In this document: piece after piece, positions 25,612-35,626 of the stretch
Numbering within the stretch: position 1 is the stretch's first letter
Layout: each line of letters begins with the position of its first letter
NCBI RefSeq assembly: GCF_024808665.1
Contig: NZ_JANUBZ010000005.1
Location: 1 to 64,000 of the forward strand
From: Mucilaginibacter empetricola
Lineage (GTDB): Bacteria > Bacteroidota > Bacteroidia > Sphingobacteriales > Sphingobacteriaceae
Direction of reading: 5' to 3'
DNA length: 64,000 nt
The notes under the pieces: generated by a model
What the model was told of the DNA's origin: nothing
The model's input: only the letters and a program-made list of their open reading frames with translations
Databases searched by the model: none
Program-made: the position numbers and the translations under genes

Positions 25612-27522
25612 ATGTCTAAAATAATTGGAATCGACTTAGGAACAACCAACTCATGTGTTGCAGTAATGGAGGGTAACGAACCCGTAGTTATTGCTAACAG
25701 TGAAGGTAAACGTACTACGCCGTCAGTAGTGGCTTTTGTTGACAACGGCGAGCGTAAAGTAGGTGACCCGGCAAAACGCCAGGCTATAACCAATCCTACA
25801 AAAACTATTTATTCTATTAAACGCTTTATGGGTAACCAATTTAATGAGGTTACTAAAGAGGCATCACGTGTGCCTTACAAAGTGGTTAAAGGCGACAACA
25901 ACACACCGCGTGTTGAAATTGGCGACCGTAAATATACTCCGCAAGAAATTTCGGCCATGATTCTTCAAAAAATGAAGAAAACTGCTGAGGATTTTTTGGG
26001 AACTGAAGTTACTGAAGCAGTTATTACTGTACCAGCTTACTTTAATGATGCGCAACGTCAGGCTACTAAAGAAGCCGGAGAAATTGCAGGTTTAAAAGTT
26101 CGTCGTATTATTAACGAACCTACCGCTGCTGCCTTAGCTTACGGCTTAGACAAAGCACACAAGGACATGAAAATTGCCGTGTTCGACTGCGGTGGTGGTA
26201 CTCATGACGTTTCTGTACTGGAACTAGGCGACGGTGTATTTGAAGTAAAATCAACCGACGGTGATACTCACCTAGGTGGTGATGACTTTGACCAGGTAAT
26301 TATTGATTGGTTAGCTGACGAATTTAAAAACGATGAAGGTGTTGATCTGCGTAAAGATCCAATGGCTTTACAACGTTTAAAAGAATCAGCTGAGAAAGCT
26401 AAAATTGAATTATCGAGCACCGCTCAAACTGAAATTAACTTACCATATATTACAGCTACTGATGGTGTGCCTAAGCACCTGGTTAAAACTTTAACCCGTG
26501 CTAAATTTGAGCAACTGGCTGATAGCTTAATAAAACGTACTATTGAGCCTTGTAAAACAGCATTGAAAAATGCTGGTTACAGCACTTCAGATATCGACGA
26601 GATCATATTGGTAGGTGGTTCAACCCGTATCCCGGCTATTCAGGAAGCGGTTGAAAAATTCTTCGGTAAAGCACCATCAAAAGGTGTAAACCCTGACGAA
26701 GTGGTAGCTATCGGTGCTGCTATTCAAGGTGGTGTATTAACCGGAGAAGTGAAAGATGTGTTATTGCTTGACGTTACCCCGCTTTCATTAGGTATTGAAA
26801 CTATGGGTGGTGTAATGACTAAATTAATTGAAGCTAATACTACTATCCCTACTAAAAAATCTGAAGTGTTCTCTACTGCGTCTGACAGTCAGCCGTCTGT
26901 TGAGATCCACATTTTGCAAGGCGAACGTCCTATTGCTTCTGCTAACCGTACAATTGGCCGTTTCCACCTGGATGGTATACCACCAGCACCTCGTGGAGTG
27001 CCGCAGGTTGAAGTAACTTTTGATATTGATGCTAACGGTATATTACATGTATCTGCAAAAGATAAAGCTACCGGTAAAGAGCAAAAAATCCGTATCGAGG
27101 CTTCATCAGGTTTAACTGATGCTGAGATCAAAAAGATGAAGGATGAGGCTGAAGCAAATGCTGATGCTGACAAAAAGGCAAAAGAAGAAGTTGAAAAACT
27201 GAACGCTGCCGATGCTTTGATCTTCTCGACTGAAAAACAGTTGAAAGAATACGGTGATAAAATCTCTGCTGATAAAAAAGGTCCAATTGAATCTGGCTTA
27301 ACTAAATTGAAAGAAGCTTATGCTTCCAAAGATTTTGATGCCATTGATGCAGCACAAGCTGAATTAAGCAACGCATGGAATGTAGCATCTGAAGAGATGT
27401 ACAAAGCAAGCGGTGATGCTGGTCAGGGTCAGCCTGAAGCTAACGGCGGTGCCGGTTCTTCTGGTGGTGGTCATACCGAAGGTGATGCAGTTACTGATGT
27501 AGACTTCGAAGAAGTAAAATAA
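25612..27522 (+). CDS. dnaK: Molecular chaperone DnaK (Hsp70)
   Basis: The 636-residue protein has all Hsp70 parts. They are [16 protein letters not shown] at residue 5, the [17 protein letters not shown] segment, [14 protein letters not shown], the substrate domain with [14 protein letters not shown], and a Gly-rich C-terminus ending [12 protein letters not shown]. The second phosphate signature reads [11 protein letters not shown] instead of the more usual DLGGGTFDVS. No CIRCE element is seen. A CACAAGC/GCTTGTG inverted repeat lies about 35 bases before the start. dnaJ and grpE are not adjacent, so dnaK is transcribed alone, ending at a strong terminator. Confidence 0.98.
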   Translation: MSKIIGIDLGTTNSCVAVMEGNEPVVIANSEGKRTTPSVVAFVDNGERKVGDPAKRQAITNPTKTIYSIKRFMGNQFNEVTKEASRVPYKVVKGDNNTPRVEIGDRKYTPQEISAMILQKMKKTAEDFLGTEVTEAVITVPAYFNDAQRQATKEAGEIAGLKVRRIINEPTAAALAYGLDKAHKDMKIAVFDCGGGTHDVSVLELGDGVFEVKSTDGDTHLGGDDFDQVIIDWLADEFKNDEGVDLRKDPMALQRLKESAEKAKIELSSTAQTEINLPYITATDGVPKHLVKTLTRAKFEQLADSLIKRTIEPCKTALKNAGYSTSDIDEIILVGGSTRIPAIQEAVEKFFGKAPSKGVNPDEVVAIGAAIQGGVLTGEVKDVLLLDVTPLSLGIETMGGVMTKLIEANTTIPTKKSEVFSTASDSQPSVEIHILQGERPIASANRTIGRFHLDGIPPAPRGVPQVEVTFDIDANGILHVSAKDKATGKEQKIRIEASSGLTDAEIKKMKDEAEANADADKKAKEEVEKLNAADALIFSTEKQLKEYGDKISADKKGPIESGLTKLKEAYASKDFDAIDAAQAELSNAWNVASEEMYKASGDAGQGQPEANGGAGSSGGGHTEGDAVTDVDFEEVK

Positions 27523-27550
27523 TCCCAATCTCCTAAGAGATTTAATAAAT

Positions 27551-27585
27551 AAAACCCCGGCTAATAATTTAGCCGGGGTTTTTTG
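27551..27585. terminator. Intrinsic terminator after dnaK
   Basis: AAAACCCCGGCT pairs with AGCCGGGGTTTT and is followed by TT. The stem has A runs on one side and T runs on the other, so it can also stop transcription in the reverse direction. Confidence 0.92.
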
Positions 27586-27597
27586 TTGAGGATGATT

Positions 27598-27630
27598 AGA
27601 CTTCCGAAGTTTTCAAAACTTCGGAAGTCT
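27598..27630. repeat. Perfect palindrome between dnaK and the GH31 gene
   Basis: AGACTTCCGAAGTTTT and AAAACTTCGGAAGTCT form 16-base perfect arms around a single C and are followed by TTT. It can be a second terminator for either convergent gene, or one copy of a dispersed palindromic repeat. Confidence 0.75.
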
Positions 27631-27672
27631 TTTACTGAGTGATTTAGTCGGTTTTTTGTAGCCTAGATTTGT

Positions 27673-30063
27673 TTAATAAACTATATTGATCAACTGGTTG
27701 TTATTATCAAATAAGCTATAATCTGTTCCATTCTCTACATCTGGCCAAATTTTAACAGGCTTGCCATTTACTTTAAAGGTTTTTATATTTCCTTTAAACC
27801 CATGCAATACCAATTTAATTTTGTTGTATTTAGATGCAAAAGATCCTTCAACGGCTAATAAACTAATAACACTTTTTGCCGGATCAAAATGGATTTCCCT
27901 CTTGTAATAATCTCCATTTTCGTAGTTGTATGATGAGCCGTCATCTTCATAATAAGCAAAGCTGTTGGCTTCTTTGCCATACCATACATTGATCTCTAAA
28001 ATGCCGTCGCCTTTTTCGCTGGTGCTTTGCACTACACTTTGCATGGGGATGATAGCCCCGGCTTTGGCAAATACCGGTAAATCATTTAAAGGCGCTTCAA
28101 CATGTATAGCTTTACCGCCTGTAAACTTTTCGCCTGTACTTAAACGATACCACTCGCCGATAGGCAGGTAAACATCTTCGGTAAAACGGGTACTTTCAAC
28201 CGGGGCAACTAGTAAAGCATCGCCAAATAAAAACTGGTTCTGATATTTGGTATTATATACCGACGTATCCTGGGTATAGTTAATAGCCAACGTACGACTC
28301 AAAGGCAAGCCGGTTTGGTGTGACTGATAATAACCCGAGTAAATGTATGGCAATAATTTATAACGTTGCTCAATGTCTTTTTTAATGATGGCTTCATTTT
28401 CCTTACCCCAGCGCCATGGCTCGCGGTATTTGGTGCCCTGCATAGCATGATTGCGGAACATCGGCGTATAAACACCTAATGAGTTCCAGCGAACCATTAA
28501 CTCGGGCGTAGGATCGCCCGTAAAGCCACCAATATCAACACCCACTAATGACATGCCAGTAATACCCAAACTGTTTACCAAACGCTGCCCTAACAGCATG
28601 TGGGCGTCATAGGCAGAGTTATCACCTGTCCACACGGCCGAATAGCGCTGCGTGCCCGAATATGCCGCGCGTGTAAGTACAAACGGGCGCTTGTTGCCTA
28701 ATATCTTCTTGGTGCCTTCAAAAGTGGCACGTGCCATTTCCATTCCATATACGTTGCGTACTTCGGGCATATAATAATCGCCGAATTTCACAATTGATGG
28801 GATGTTTTGCCCCCATGCCGCTGGTTCATTCATATCGTTCCAAAAACCTTCAACACCTGGTTCGATAAGAGCTGTAAATGATGCACCCCACCATTTACGA
28901 ACATCCTCCCTAAAAAAATCAGGAAAATGGCAGCGGCCCGGCCATACGCTGCCAATATATTTTTCACCGTTGGGATAAGTCGCAAAATAATTTTTGGCAA
29001 CACCTTCATCGTATTGTTTGTAGCCCGGTTCAACTTTAATGCCTGGGTCAACAATAGTTACCAGGTGAAAGTTCATAGCTTTAAGTTGGTCGATAAAAGC
29101 TTTTGGATCGGCAAATGTTGTTTTGTTCCAGGTGAATATTTTGTAGTGATCCATATAGTCAATATCACAATACATTACATCAGCAGGAATTTTTTCCTTA
29201 CGGAATGTTTCGGCAATGTCCAAAACTTCCGCAGCGCTCATATAGCTCCAGCGGCATTGCTGATATCCCAAACTCCATAGCGGCGGCATTTGCATGCGGC
29301 CGGTAAGCCAGGTATAATCTTCAATGATTTTTGATACACTTTGTGCGCCAAAGAAATAATAGTTCATATCGCCCGCGTCGGCTCCAAACCAACTCATGGT
29401 ATCGTCTGTTGAAGCGCCAAAGTCGAAATAACTTTTATGGGTATTATCAAAGAATAGTCCATATGTCAATCCATCATGCAAGCCTACAAAAAATGGAAAA
29501 GTTTCATAAAGTGGGTCCGACTTTGGCGTATGATCGGGCACATCCGAGTTCCAGTTTACATAAGAGCTTCCCCGCCGATTTAAATCGCCTGTTTTCTCGC
29601 CAAGACCGATGAACTTTTCATCCTTATATAATTTTCGATAGTTAACCACCTTTGTTCCCTGCCAGTTGGTACCAAAGCGAGCATCGTCTTCACTTAGTAC
29701 TTTATCATCCGCAGTATAAAAGCTAAAACGCAACGGTGATTTGCTTATACGAAGTTTTAATGCCCCGGTATTGATCGATAAGTCATTGGCCGATTCAGTG
29801 TACTCCAATTTTTCTGCAGGTTTTTGAATAACCGCAAACGAAGTATCAACACTATGAACCTTACTAATGTTTACGCGGATAATGGTAGGAGAATAGATCC
29901 ATATCCGCGCTTCGGCCTCTTTTGTTTTGATAATTAAGATATTGCTTTGCTGACTAATGCTTTCGGTATTTCCTAAAATTTCGGTTTCCATATGCTGCTG
30001 GGCAAATAAACGGGATGAGCAAATAAATAAGAGTATTAATAAGGAACAGCAATAACGTTTCAT
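27673..30063 (-). CDS. Secreted glycoside hydrolase family 31 protein (alpha-glucosidase/alpha-xylosidase type)
   Basis: The 796-residue protein has a signal peptide (ending RLFAQQ), the N-terminal GH31 beta-sandwich, and the (beta/alpha)8 barrel with GYQQCRWSYMSAAEV and PADVMYCDIDYMD. GFWNDMNEPAAW carries the nucleophile Asp410, and RYSAVWTGDNSA the region of the acid/base Asp. A proximal and a distal DUF5110-type C-terminal domain end the protein (YYEDDGSSYNYENGDYYKREI). It would release alpha-linked glucose or xylose from oligosaccharides in the periplasm. No SusC/SusD pair is adjacent. A TACTTTTG -7-like element lies 23 bases before the start on this strand. Confidence 0.92.
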   Translation of the reverse strand: MKRYCCSLLILLFICSSRLFAQQHMETEILGNTESISQQSNILIIKTKEAEARIWIYSPTIIRVNISKVHSVDTSFAVIQKPAEKLEYTESANDLSINTGALKLRISKSPLRFSFYTADDKVLSEDDARFGTNWQGTKVVNYRKLYKDEKFIGLGEKTGDLNRRGSSYVNWNSDVPDHTPKSDPLYETFPFFVGLHDGLTYGLFFDNTHKSYFDFGASTDDTMSWFGADAGDMNYYFFGAQSVSKIIEDYTWLTGRMQMPPLWSLGYQQCRWSYMSAAEVLDIAETFRKEKIPADVMYCDIDYMDHYKIFTWNKTTFADPKAFIDQLKAMNFHLVTIVDPGIKVEPGYKQYDEGVAKNYFATYPNGEKYIGSVWPGRCHFPDFFREDVRKWWGASFTALIEPGVEGFWNDMNEPAAWGQNIPSIVKFGDYYMPEVRNVYGMEMARATFEGTKKILGNKRPFVLTRAAYSGTQRYSAVWTGDNSAYDAHMLLGQRLVNSLGITGMSLVGVDIGGFTGDPTPELMVRWNSLGVYTPMFRNHAMQGTKYREPWRWGKENEAIIKKDIEQRYKLLPYIYSGYYQSHQTGLPLSRTLAINYTQDTSVYNTKYQNQFLFGDALLVAPVESTRFTEDVYLPIGEWYRLSTGEKFTGGKAIHVEAPLNDLPVFAKAGAIIPMQSVVQSTSEKGDGILEINVWYGKEANSFAYYEDDGSSYNYENGDYYKREIHFDPAKSVISLLAVEGSFASKYNKIKLVLHGFKGNIKTFKVNGKPVKIWPDVENGTDYSLFDNNNQLINIVY

Positions 30064-30197
30064 TGGTTTTTAAAATTGAACTAATCAAAAGTAATAATTA
30101 TCCGGTAACGTTCCCGGAGATTGCTATTATAAAGATGCATGTTAAAGAAAGTTAAAATTTATTGATCCTTATTTATTGATGCTATTTTTATAATGAT

Positions 30198-30908
30198 ATG
30201 ATCATCAATAAAATATCATTTGTTTTGCTGGTTTCTTTAATCACGGTTAAAGGATCATTTGCCCAAATTTGTAAGGGGCAAAAGGGTATGGTGATAAAAA
30301 AGGGTACAGTTATACGACTAGGAAATATAAAGGTGTTAAACAAGCAGAATAAAGCGCATGCTCTATCAAATATTTACGGGATTTTTAATATCCCTGCATC
30401 GACAGGGGATACTTTGCAGTTTTCCGGCGATGACATGCAGAGTTATGAATTGGTAGTTTCTGATTTTACAGATAAGATAGTATTTCTTGAACCTGCAATT
30501 CAGCTAAACGAAGTAGTAATACAAGAAAATTCAATGCAGGCAGATTTTAAAGAAGTGCGTAGAGGGTACCGAAGTAAAAGTGTTTTCTATACGGGCACAC
30601 CACATTATTATTACTTGTTTTTAAAGCCGATGACTTTTATTTATGAAAACTTTAAGAGTGAAGTTATAAACGCCCGTAAGTTTAACCGGTTTGCCCGCGC
30701 CGAAATGGCATCAATAAAAGTTGCGGAGCGCTTTAATGATAAATTTATAAAAGCAACAATACCAATTAATAATACGGAATTGGAGCAGTTTAGAATGGCG
30801 TATGAGCCATCAATAAAACAATTGGATGCTATGAGCGATTATGAACTTATTAACTACATCTGCAAGTGCTACGACGATTTTGAGAAGAAAAAATCAAAAA
30901 TCGGATAA
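30198..30908 (+). CDS. Secreted protein with a carboxypeptidase-regulatory-like domain
   Basis: The 236-residue protein begins with a signal peptide (ending GSFAQ). Residues about 40-105 match the CarboxypepD_reg-like beta-sandwich pattern found at the start of Bacteroidota TonB-dependent receptors (SNIYGIFNIPASTGDTLQFSGDD, then LNEVVIQE). No beta-barrel follows; the remaining 130 residues are helical and charged. Proteins of this sort are common and uncharacterised in Bacteroidota. It ends at a strong terminator shared with the next, convergent gene. Confidence 0.7.
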   Translation: MIINKISFVLLVSLITVKGSFAQICKGQKGMVIKKGTVIRLGNIKVLNKQNKAHALSNIYGIFNIPASTGDTLQFSGDDMQSYELVVSDFTDKIVFLEPAIQLNEVVIQENSMQADFKEVRRGYRSKSVFYTGTPHYYYLFLKPMTFIYENFKSEVINARKFNRFARAEMASIKVAERFNDKFIKATIPINNTELEQFRMAYEPSIKQLDAMSDYELINYICKCYDDFEKKKSKIG

Positions 30909-30912
30909 TTGA

Positions 30913-30963
30913 TTAAATTAAAAAGCTAAGCAAATTGTTCATCTGCTTAGCTTTTTAATTTAA
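30913..30963. terminator. Bidirectional intrinsic terminator
   Basis: Perfect 20-base arms (30913-30932 and 30944-30963, core AAAAGCTAAGCA / TGCTTAGCTTTT) lie between two convergent genes. They carry A and T runs suitable for both directions. Confidence 0.92.
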
Positions 30964-30966
30964 TCG

Positions 30967-31869
30967 TTATGGCCAAAGATTTTCCGGATAGGTTCCGCTA
31001 TTAACCAGGTCAGATATGCTTTTTTGTACGATCGGTTTATCTTCTTTATAAGTAACACCAAACCATTTTTCGCCGGTTGGGATTACTTTAAATGAAGCTT
31101 CGCCACTTTTTATTAATTCATCGCCAATAAGAGGAATAAAGAATTCAGCTTTTGGATCATTTTGATTTTTTTCGACAAAGGCTTTAAACAAAGGTTCTGT
31201 TTTTGCGAAAACAGCCGGAGTGAAGCCCCAGAAATTCATGGAAACAGGTGTGTTTGAAGGCAATGGAATTTCCTGACCATTTTCTTCATAAACTACGCTA
31301 CCGTCTTTAGCAAAATATACTTTCAAACGCTCATTTATAGCTACCATGTTATGATTTTCATCAACCTGGCAAACACCACGAGATACGGTTCCATATTCTG
31401 ACAAAGTTCTGTCAACCTGATAACCGATTATTGAAAATTTATCATCGGCTACTTCAGTATTTAAAAATTTAGCCATTTTTTCAAATGCATCATAACCATA
31501 AAAGTCATCGGCATTAATTACGCAAAACGGCTCATTGATTTGATTTCTTGCTGAAAGCACCGCGTGGGCAGTTCCCCACGGTTTAGCACGCTCAATAGTT
31601 TTATCAATACCAAAAGGTTTCAAATCATAACTTTGAAAAACGTAATCTGTTTCTATGCGTCCCTTTAATTTAGGTTCAAAAATAGCTTTAAACGGCTCAG
31701 CAAATTCCTCCCGAATAATGAAGCTTACCTTGCCAAAACCTGCTTTAATGGCATCGTAAATGGAATAATCTATAATGGTTTCGCCATGCGGGCCAAAGCC
31801 ATCAACCTGTTTCATGCTCCCGTAGCGGCTGGCCATGCCCGCGGCCAGAATTAATAATGTTGGTTTCAT
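30967..31869 (-). CDS. Sugar nucleotidyltransferase family protein
   Basis: The 300-residue protein begins with the nucleotidyltransferase motif LILAAGMASRYGSMKQVDGFGPHGETIIDYSIYDAIKAG and contains VINADDFYG, where the Asp binds metal and nucleotide. The fold is that of enzymes joining a sugar 1-phosphate to an NTP. The GMASRYGSMKQ form is found in a Bacteroidota group annotated as NTP transferase or UTP-glucose-1-phosphate uridylyltransferase-like; the exact sugar is not certain. It is a one-gene transcript on the minus strand. Confidence 0.85.
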   Translation of the reverse strand: MKPTLLILAAGMASRYGSMKQVDGFGPHGETIIDYSIYDAIKAGFGKVSFIIREEFAEPFKAIFEPKLKGRIETDYVFQSYDLKPFGIDKTIERAKPWGTAHAVLSARNQINEPFCVINADDFYGYDAFEKMAKFLNTEVADDKFSIIGYQVDRTLSEYGTVSRGVCQVDENHNMVAINERLKVYFAKDGSVVYEENGQEIPLPSNTPVSMNFWGFTPAVFAKTEPLFKAFVEKNQNDPKAEFFIPLIGDELIKSGEASFKVIPTGEKWFGVTYKEDKPIVQKSISDLVNSGTYPENLWP

Positions 31870-31987
31870 AGTTTTAGATACATCGAAATAAATGTAAATA
31901 TGACATTTTATTTCTGATTATTTTATTGTGATAAATGTTTTTTACTGATAAAATGTTTCGACCTGTTAAAATGTTTTACGCAAGCCA

Positions 31988-33103
31988 TTATTTAATGTAC
32001 CTGAAGTCCTGACCTGCTTTAATGCTCAATAAAGCTTCATAAATAAGGCGTATCACATTGTCAACATCTTGTTTGTGAATCATCTCCACAGTAGTATGCA
32101 TATAACGCAATGGCAGGGAAATTAAAGCCGATGGAACGCCATCGTTTGAATAAGCAAATGCGTCTGTATCGGTTCCCGTTGAACGTGATGATGCCTGGCG
32201 CTGAAACGGAATTTCGGCTTTTTCAGCCGCTTTGATTAATAATTTATTCAAATTGTTCTGTACTGCCGGGGCGTATGAAATTACCGGCCCTTTGCCACAA
32301 GCTAAATCACCCTGACTAATTTTGTTAATCATTGGTGTTTGTGTATCGTGTGTAACGTCAGTAACAATGGCAACATTTGGTTTAATGTGATGGGCTATCA
32401 TTTCTGCACCGCGTAAGCCAATTTCTTCCTGTACAGCATTTACAATATATAAGCCAAAAGGAAGTTTTACTTTATTTTCTTTAAGCAAACGGGCAACTTC
32501 TGCAATCATAAAGCCGCCTGCACGATTGTCCAAAGCACGACCTACATAATAACGGTCGTTGAGCACCATAAATTCATCTTCATAAGTGATTACGCAACCA
32601 ACATGGATACCCAGTTTTTCAACTTCTTCTTTTGAGGTACAGCCGCAATCCAAAAATATGTTTTTTAGTGTAGGCGCTTCCTCTTTTTCGCCCGCACTAC
32701 GGGTGTGTATGGCCGGCCATCCGAAAACTGCTTTTACAATACCTTTATCGGTATGGATATTAACTCTTTTTGAAGGCGCTATCTGATGATCAGAACCTCC
32801 GTTACGTATCACATAGATTAATCCATCATTGGTAATGTAGTTTACAAACCATGATATTTCATCAGCGTGAGCCTCAATTACTACCTTATATTCTGCTTTT
32901 TTGTTGATTATACCAACCGCTGTACCATAGTTGTCTACATAATACTCATCAATATAAGGTTTTATATAGTCAAGCCACAGTTCCTGACCTTTCCATTCAA
33001 AGCCGGTAGGTGATGGATTATTAATATATTTTTCAAAAAACGATAGTGAAGTTTTATTTACAACAGCAACATGCTCAGTTGCTTCCGATTTTTTTTTAGC
33101 CAT
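31988..33103 (-). CDS. M42 family metallopeptidase (aminopeptidase)
   Basis: The 371-residue protein has the co-catalytic metal motifs of M42. They are EAHADEISWFV, DRYYVGRALDNRAGG (bridging Asp), VQEEIGLRGAEM (catalytic Glu pair), TDVTHDT (Asp) and RYMHTTVEMIH (His). M42 enzymes form large tetrahedral complexes that trim peptides in the cytoplasm. The charged N-terminus (KKKSEATEHV) is a short addition. A TATATTTG -7 element is found on this strand at 33136-33143, about 35 bases before the start. Confidence 0.92.
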   Translation of the reverse strand: MAKKKSEATEHVAVVNKTSLSFFEKYINNPSPTGFEWKGQELWLDYIKPYIDEYYVDNYGTAVGIINKKAEYKVVIEAHADEISWFVNYITNDGLIYVIRNGGSDHQIAPSKRVNIHTDKGIVKAVFGWPAIHTRSAGEKEEAPTLKNIFLDCGCTSKEEVEKLGIHVGCVITYEDEFMVLNDRYYVGRALDNRAGGFMIAEVARLLKENKVKLPFGLYIVNAVQEEIGLRGAEMIAHHIKPNVAIVTDVTHDTQTPMINKISQGDLACGKGPVISYAPAVQNNLNKLLIKAAEKAEIPFQRQASSRSTGTDTDAFAYSNDGVPSALISLPLRYMHTTVEMIHKQDVDNVIRLIYEALLSIKAGQDFRYIK

Positions 33104-33301
33104 GATTCAATAAAAACGGTCAAAAATGCCGTTCACAAATATAATGATTACCATGAAAGCTAAAAACACAAAATAACTGGCATAGATTCAAACTGAACGG
33201 GTTAACGGGGATTGAAAATGAGTAGATTTCTTAGAGTTTTTGGGAATACTTTTAAGGTTAAGAAACGCAGTGTTCGGGTGTGATTTGTTAATGATTTAAC
33301 A

Positions 33302-33329
33302 TTGGCTTTATTTGGTATTCGTTCCTTTG
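33302..33329 (+). promoter_or_regulatory. Candidate promoter for a short plus-strand transcript
   Basis: TTG at 33302-33304, 17 bases, then TTCCTTTG at 33322-33329, one base from TAnnTTTG. It points into a gap between two minus-strand genes and is followed 40 bases later by a plus-strand terminator. Confidence 0.4.
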
Positions 33330-33335
33330 CCGCGA

Positions 33336-33402
33336 GTAAATTTTTTCAAAGATCAGTTTAGTTAGTTAGGTCTGCTTGTGTAAAAACAAGCAGGCTTTTT
33401 TA
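33336..33402 (+). ncRNA. Candidate small RNA ending in an intrinsic terminator
   Basis: Both neighbouring genes are on the minus strand, but CTGCTTGT (33372-33379) and ACAAGCAG (33386-33393) followed by GCTTTTTTA form a terminator that works on the plus strand. With the promoter-like site at 33302-33329 this defines a transcript of about 66 bases without an open reading frame. It may also act against the 3' end of the GNAT mRNA, whose stop codon overlaps the T run. No known RNA family was recognised. Confidence 0.35.
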
Positions 33403-33828
33403 ATCGTCATTGCTCAAAGCCGGAAAAACTTTTTCCATTATCTCATAATTAATGCTGCCTTTACTAAACACCTGTCCGGTAAATGCAAACCCGGCCTTTA
33501 GGTAGAAGCCAAAAGCAGTGTCACGCGCATTGCACCATATTCTGTTTCCTCCATTTTCGCGGGCGTAATTAATAACCCATTGCAATAGGCTATTGCCAAC
33601 TCCCATTTTTTGTGTCGATGGATCAATTGCCAGTTTCCTGAACTGAAAATCAGCACCATTTTGGAACAGGGAAATTATTCCAACAAGCTTGTTGTCCTTA
33701 AATGCTCCAAAATGAATACCATCTTCGTCTTCCGCAAGCCCCATATTGTGTTTAAACTCGTTGGGGTATAAAACATCTCTGCGCAATTGCCAGGTTAGTA
33801 TCGGTGTTATTTGTTCGATGTATATCAT
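33400..33828 (-). CDS. GNAT family N-acetyltransferase
   Basis: The 142-residue protein has the GNAT acetyl-CoA-binding block FRKLAIDPSTQKMGVGNSLLQWVINYARENG, with the Q/RxxGxG/A-like turn (QKMGVG). The C-terminal strand GFYLKAGFAFTGQVF is also characteristic. The acetyl acceptor is unknown. The upstream gap holds word repeats rather than a clear promoter. Confidence 0.85.
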   Translation of the reverse strand: MIYIEQITPILTWQLRRDVLYPNEFKHNMGLAEDEDGIHFGAFKDNKLVGIISLFQNGADFQFRKLAIDPSTQKMGVGNSLLQWVINYARENGGNRIWCNARDTAFGFYLKAGFAFTGQVFSKGSINYEIMEKVFPALSNDD

Positions 33829-33835
33829 TCTTTTT

Positions 33836-33966
33836 AGCTTAGAGCAGAAAGACTAAAGCAGAAAGCTTTTTGTGTGAGCCGAAAACTGAGAGACCATAGC
33901 CGAAAGCTTTTTATGGATTTTTCAAGCTTTTGCTTTCAGCTCTTTGCTGTCGGTTTTCAACTCCCT
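33836..33966. repeat. Strand-switching AGCAGAAAGC / GCTTTCAGCT word repeat
   Basis: The left part carries GCAGAAAGACTAAAGCAGAAAGC and GCCGAAAACTGAGAG. The right part carries CAAGCTTTTGCTTTCAGCTC and CTGTCGGTTTTCAACTC, the same words reversed and complemented. It separates the GNAT gene from the carboxylase gene. Similar words lie at 35537-35612 and inside uvrA. Confidence 0.75.
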
Positions 33967-35506
33967 ACAATGGTATATTTCCGTGTTTTTTCTTCGGGTT
34001 ATTAACTACTTTGTTTTCCAGCATCTTAAATGCATGGATGAGTTTGATGCGCGTTTCTGCAGGTTCAATTACTTCGTCAATAAAACCGCGTTCTGCAGCA
34101 CGGTAGGGGTTGGCGAAAATATCTGAGTATTGCATTTCCATTTCCTTCCATTTTACTTCTTTATCTTTTGCGGCATTTATTTCGCGCTTAAAAATAATTT
34201 CAGCGGCTCCTTTGGCGCCCATTACTGCAATTTCTGCTGATGGCCACGCATAGTTCATATCGGCACCAATATGTTTGGAGTTCATTACATCATAAGCGCC
34301 GCCATAGGCCTTGCGGGTAATAACAGTAATGCGTGGAACTGTAGCCTCGCAAAATGCATAAAGTAATTTGGCGCCATTGGTAATAATGGCATTCCATTCC
34401 TGGTCGGTACCCGGCAAAAAGCCCGGCACATCTTCAAATACCAGCAGCGGGATATTAAAGCTATCGCAAAAGCGAACAAAACGTGCGCCCTTGGTTGATG
34501 AATGTATATCCAATACTCCTGCCAAAAATGCAGGCTGATTAGCCACAATGCCAATGCTACGCCCGGCCAGCCGCGCAAAGCCCACAACAATATTTTCGGC
34601 GAAATCTTTATGTACTTCTAAAAACGATCCACCGTCGATTACCATATCAATTACTTCGCGGATATCATAAGGCTGCGACGAATTGTCGGGCATAATATTA
34701 TTTAAATCGGGCCTCAGCTCGTTCTTAATTTCATAGGGTAGAGCAGGGGCGGTATCCTCACAATTTTGAGGCATGTAACTCAATAGCTTTTTTACATGCT
34801 GAATGGCCTCTATCTCATTGGCACAGGCAAAATGCGTTACACCCGATTTGGTGGCGTGCGTGGTTGCCCCGCCTAATTCTTCGGAAGTAACTTCCTCATG
34901 AGTTACTGTTTTTACCACGTTGGGGCCTGTAACAAACATGTATGAGGTGTTTTCTACCATCAAAATAAAGTCGGTTATAGCGGGGGAGTACACTGCACCA
35001 CCGGCACATGGGCCCATTATGGCTGATATTTGCGGTACAACGCCTGATGCCATGGTATTACGGTAAAAAATATCGGCATAACCGCCTAATGATACTACAC
35101 CTTCCTGAATCCGGGCACCGCCAGAATCATTTAAACCCACAACCGGTGCGCCGTTTTTCATAGCGAGGTCCATTATTTTGCAAATCTTTTCGGCATGCGT
35201 TTCAGAAAGTGAGCCGCCAAAAACGGTAAAGTCCTGCGAAAAGGCATAAACCAAACGGCCATTTATGGTGCCATAACCTGTTATAACACCATCGCCGGGG
35301 TATTTCTCGTTTTCCATCCCAAAATCGGTAGACCGGTGTGCTACAAGCATCCCAATTTCCTGGAATGAACCCTCATCCATCAAAAAATGTAAACGCTCAC
35401 GTGCGGTAAGTTTTCCCTTTTTATGCTGACTTTCAATACGCGCTTTTCCGCCGCCTAAAAGAGCCTCATTCCGCTTTTGCTTTAATAATTTTATCTTGTT
35501 GTTCAC
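33965..35506 (-). CDS. Acyl-CoA carboxylase beta subunit (carboxyltransferase; propionyl-CoA type)
   Basis: The 513-residue protein matches biotin-dependent carboxyltransferases, with [23 protein letters not shown], the oxyanion-hole blocks [26 protein letters not shown] and [20 protein letters not shown]. Length and pattern fit propionyl-CoA carboxylase beta or methylmalonyl-CoA decarboxylase alpha subunits. It moves a carboxyl group between carboxybiotin and an acyl-CoA, feeding methylmalonyl-CoA metabolism. The biotin carboxylase and biotin carrier genes are not adjacent, so the partner must be encoded elsewhere. Confidence 0.93.
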   Translation of the reverse strand: MNNKIKLLKQKRNEALLGGGKARIESQHKKGKLTARERLHFLMDEGSFQEIGMLVAHRSTDFGMENEKYPGDGVITGYGTINGRLVYAFSQDFTVFGGSLSETHAEKICKIMDLAMKNGAPVVGLNDSGGARIQEGVVSLGGYADIFYRNTMASGVVPQISAIMGPCAGGAVYSPAITDFILMVENTSYMFVTGPNVVKTVTHEEVTSEELGGATTHATKSGVTHFACANEIEAIQHVKKLLSYMPQNCEDTAPALPYEIKNELRPDLNNIMPDNSSQPYDIREVIDMVIDGGSFLEVHKDFAENIVVGFARLAGRSIGIVANQPAFLAGVLDIHSSTKGARFVRFCDSFNIPLLVFEDVPGFLPGTDQEWNAIITNGAKLLYAFCEATVPRITVITRKAYGGAYDVMNSKHIGADMNYAWPSAEIAVMGAKGAAEIIFKREINAAKDKEVKWKEMEMQYSDIFANPYRAAERGFIDEVIEPAETRIKLIHAFKMLENKVVNNPKKKHGNIPL

Positions 35507-35536
35507 AATCCTGGTTTATTATTGCAAGATGGTAAA

Positions 35537-35612
35537 AAAAGCGCAAAGCAGAAAAACAAAGCTAAAGCCCGAAATGTAAGATTGCCGGCTGAAAAACATT
35601 AAATTCGGGCAA
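35537..35612. repeat. CAAAGCAGAAA / GCCCGAAA word repeat with hairpin
   Basis: AAAGCGCAAAGCAGAAAAACAAAGC-like words are followed by GCCCGAAATGT and, about 35 bases later, ACATTAAATTCGGGC, which can pair. The repeat fills the gap between the divergent carboxylase and antiporter genes and resembles the repeat at 33836-33966. Confidence 0.5.
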
Positions 35613-35626
35613 TTAAACAGCTTAAC

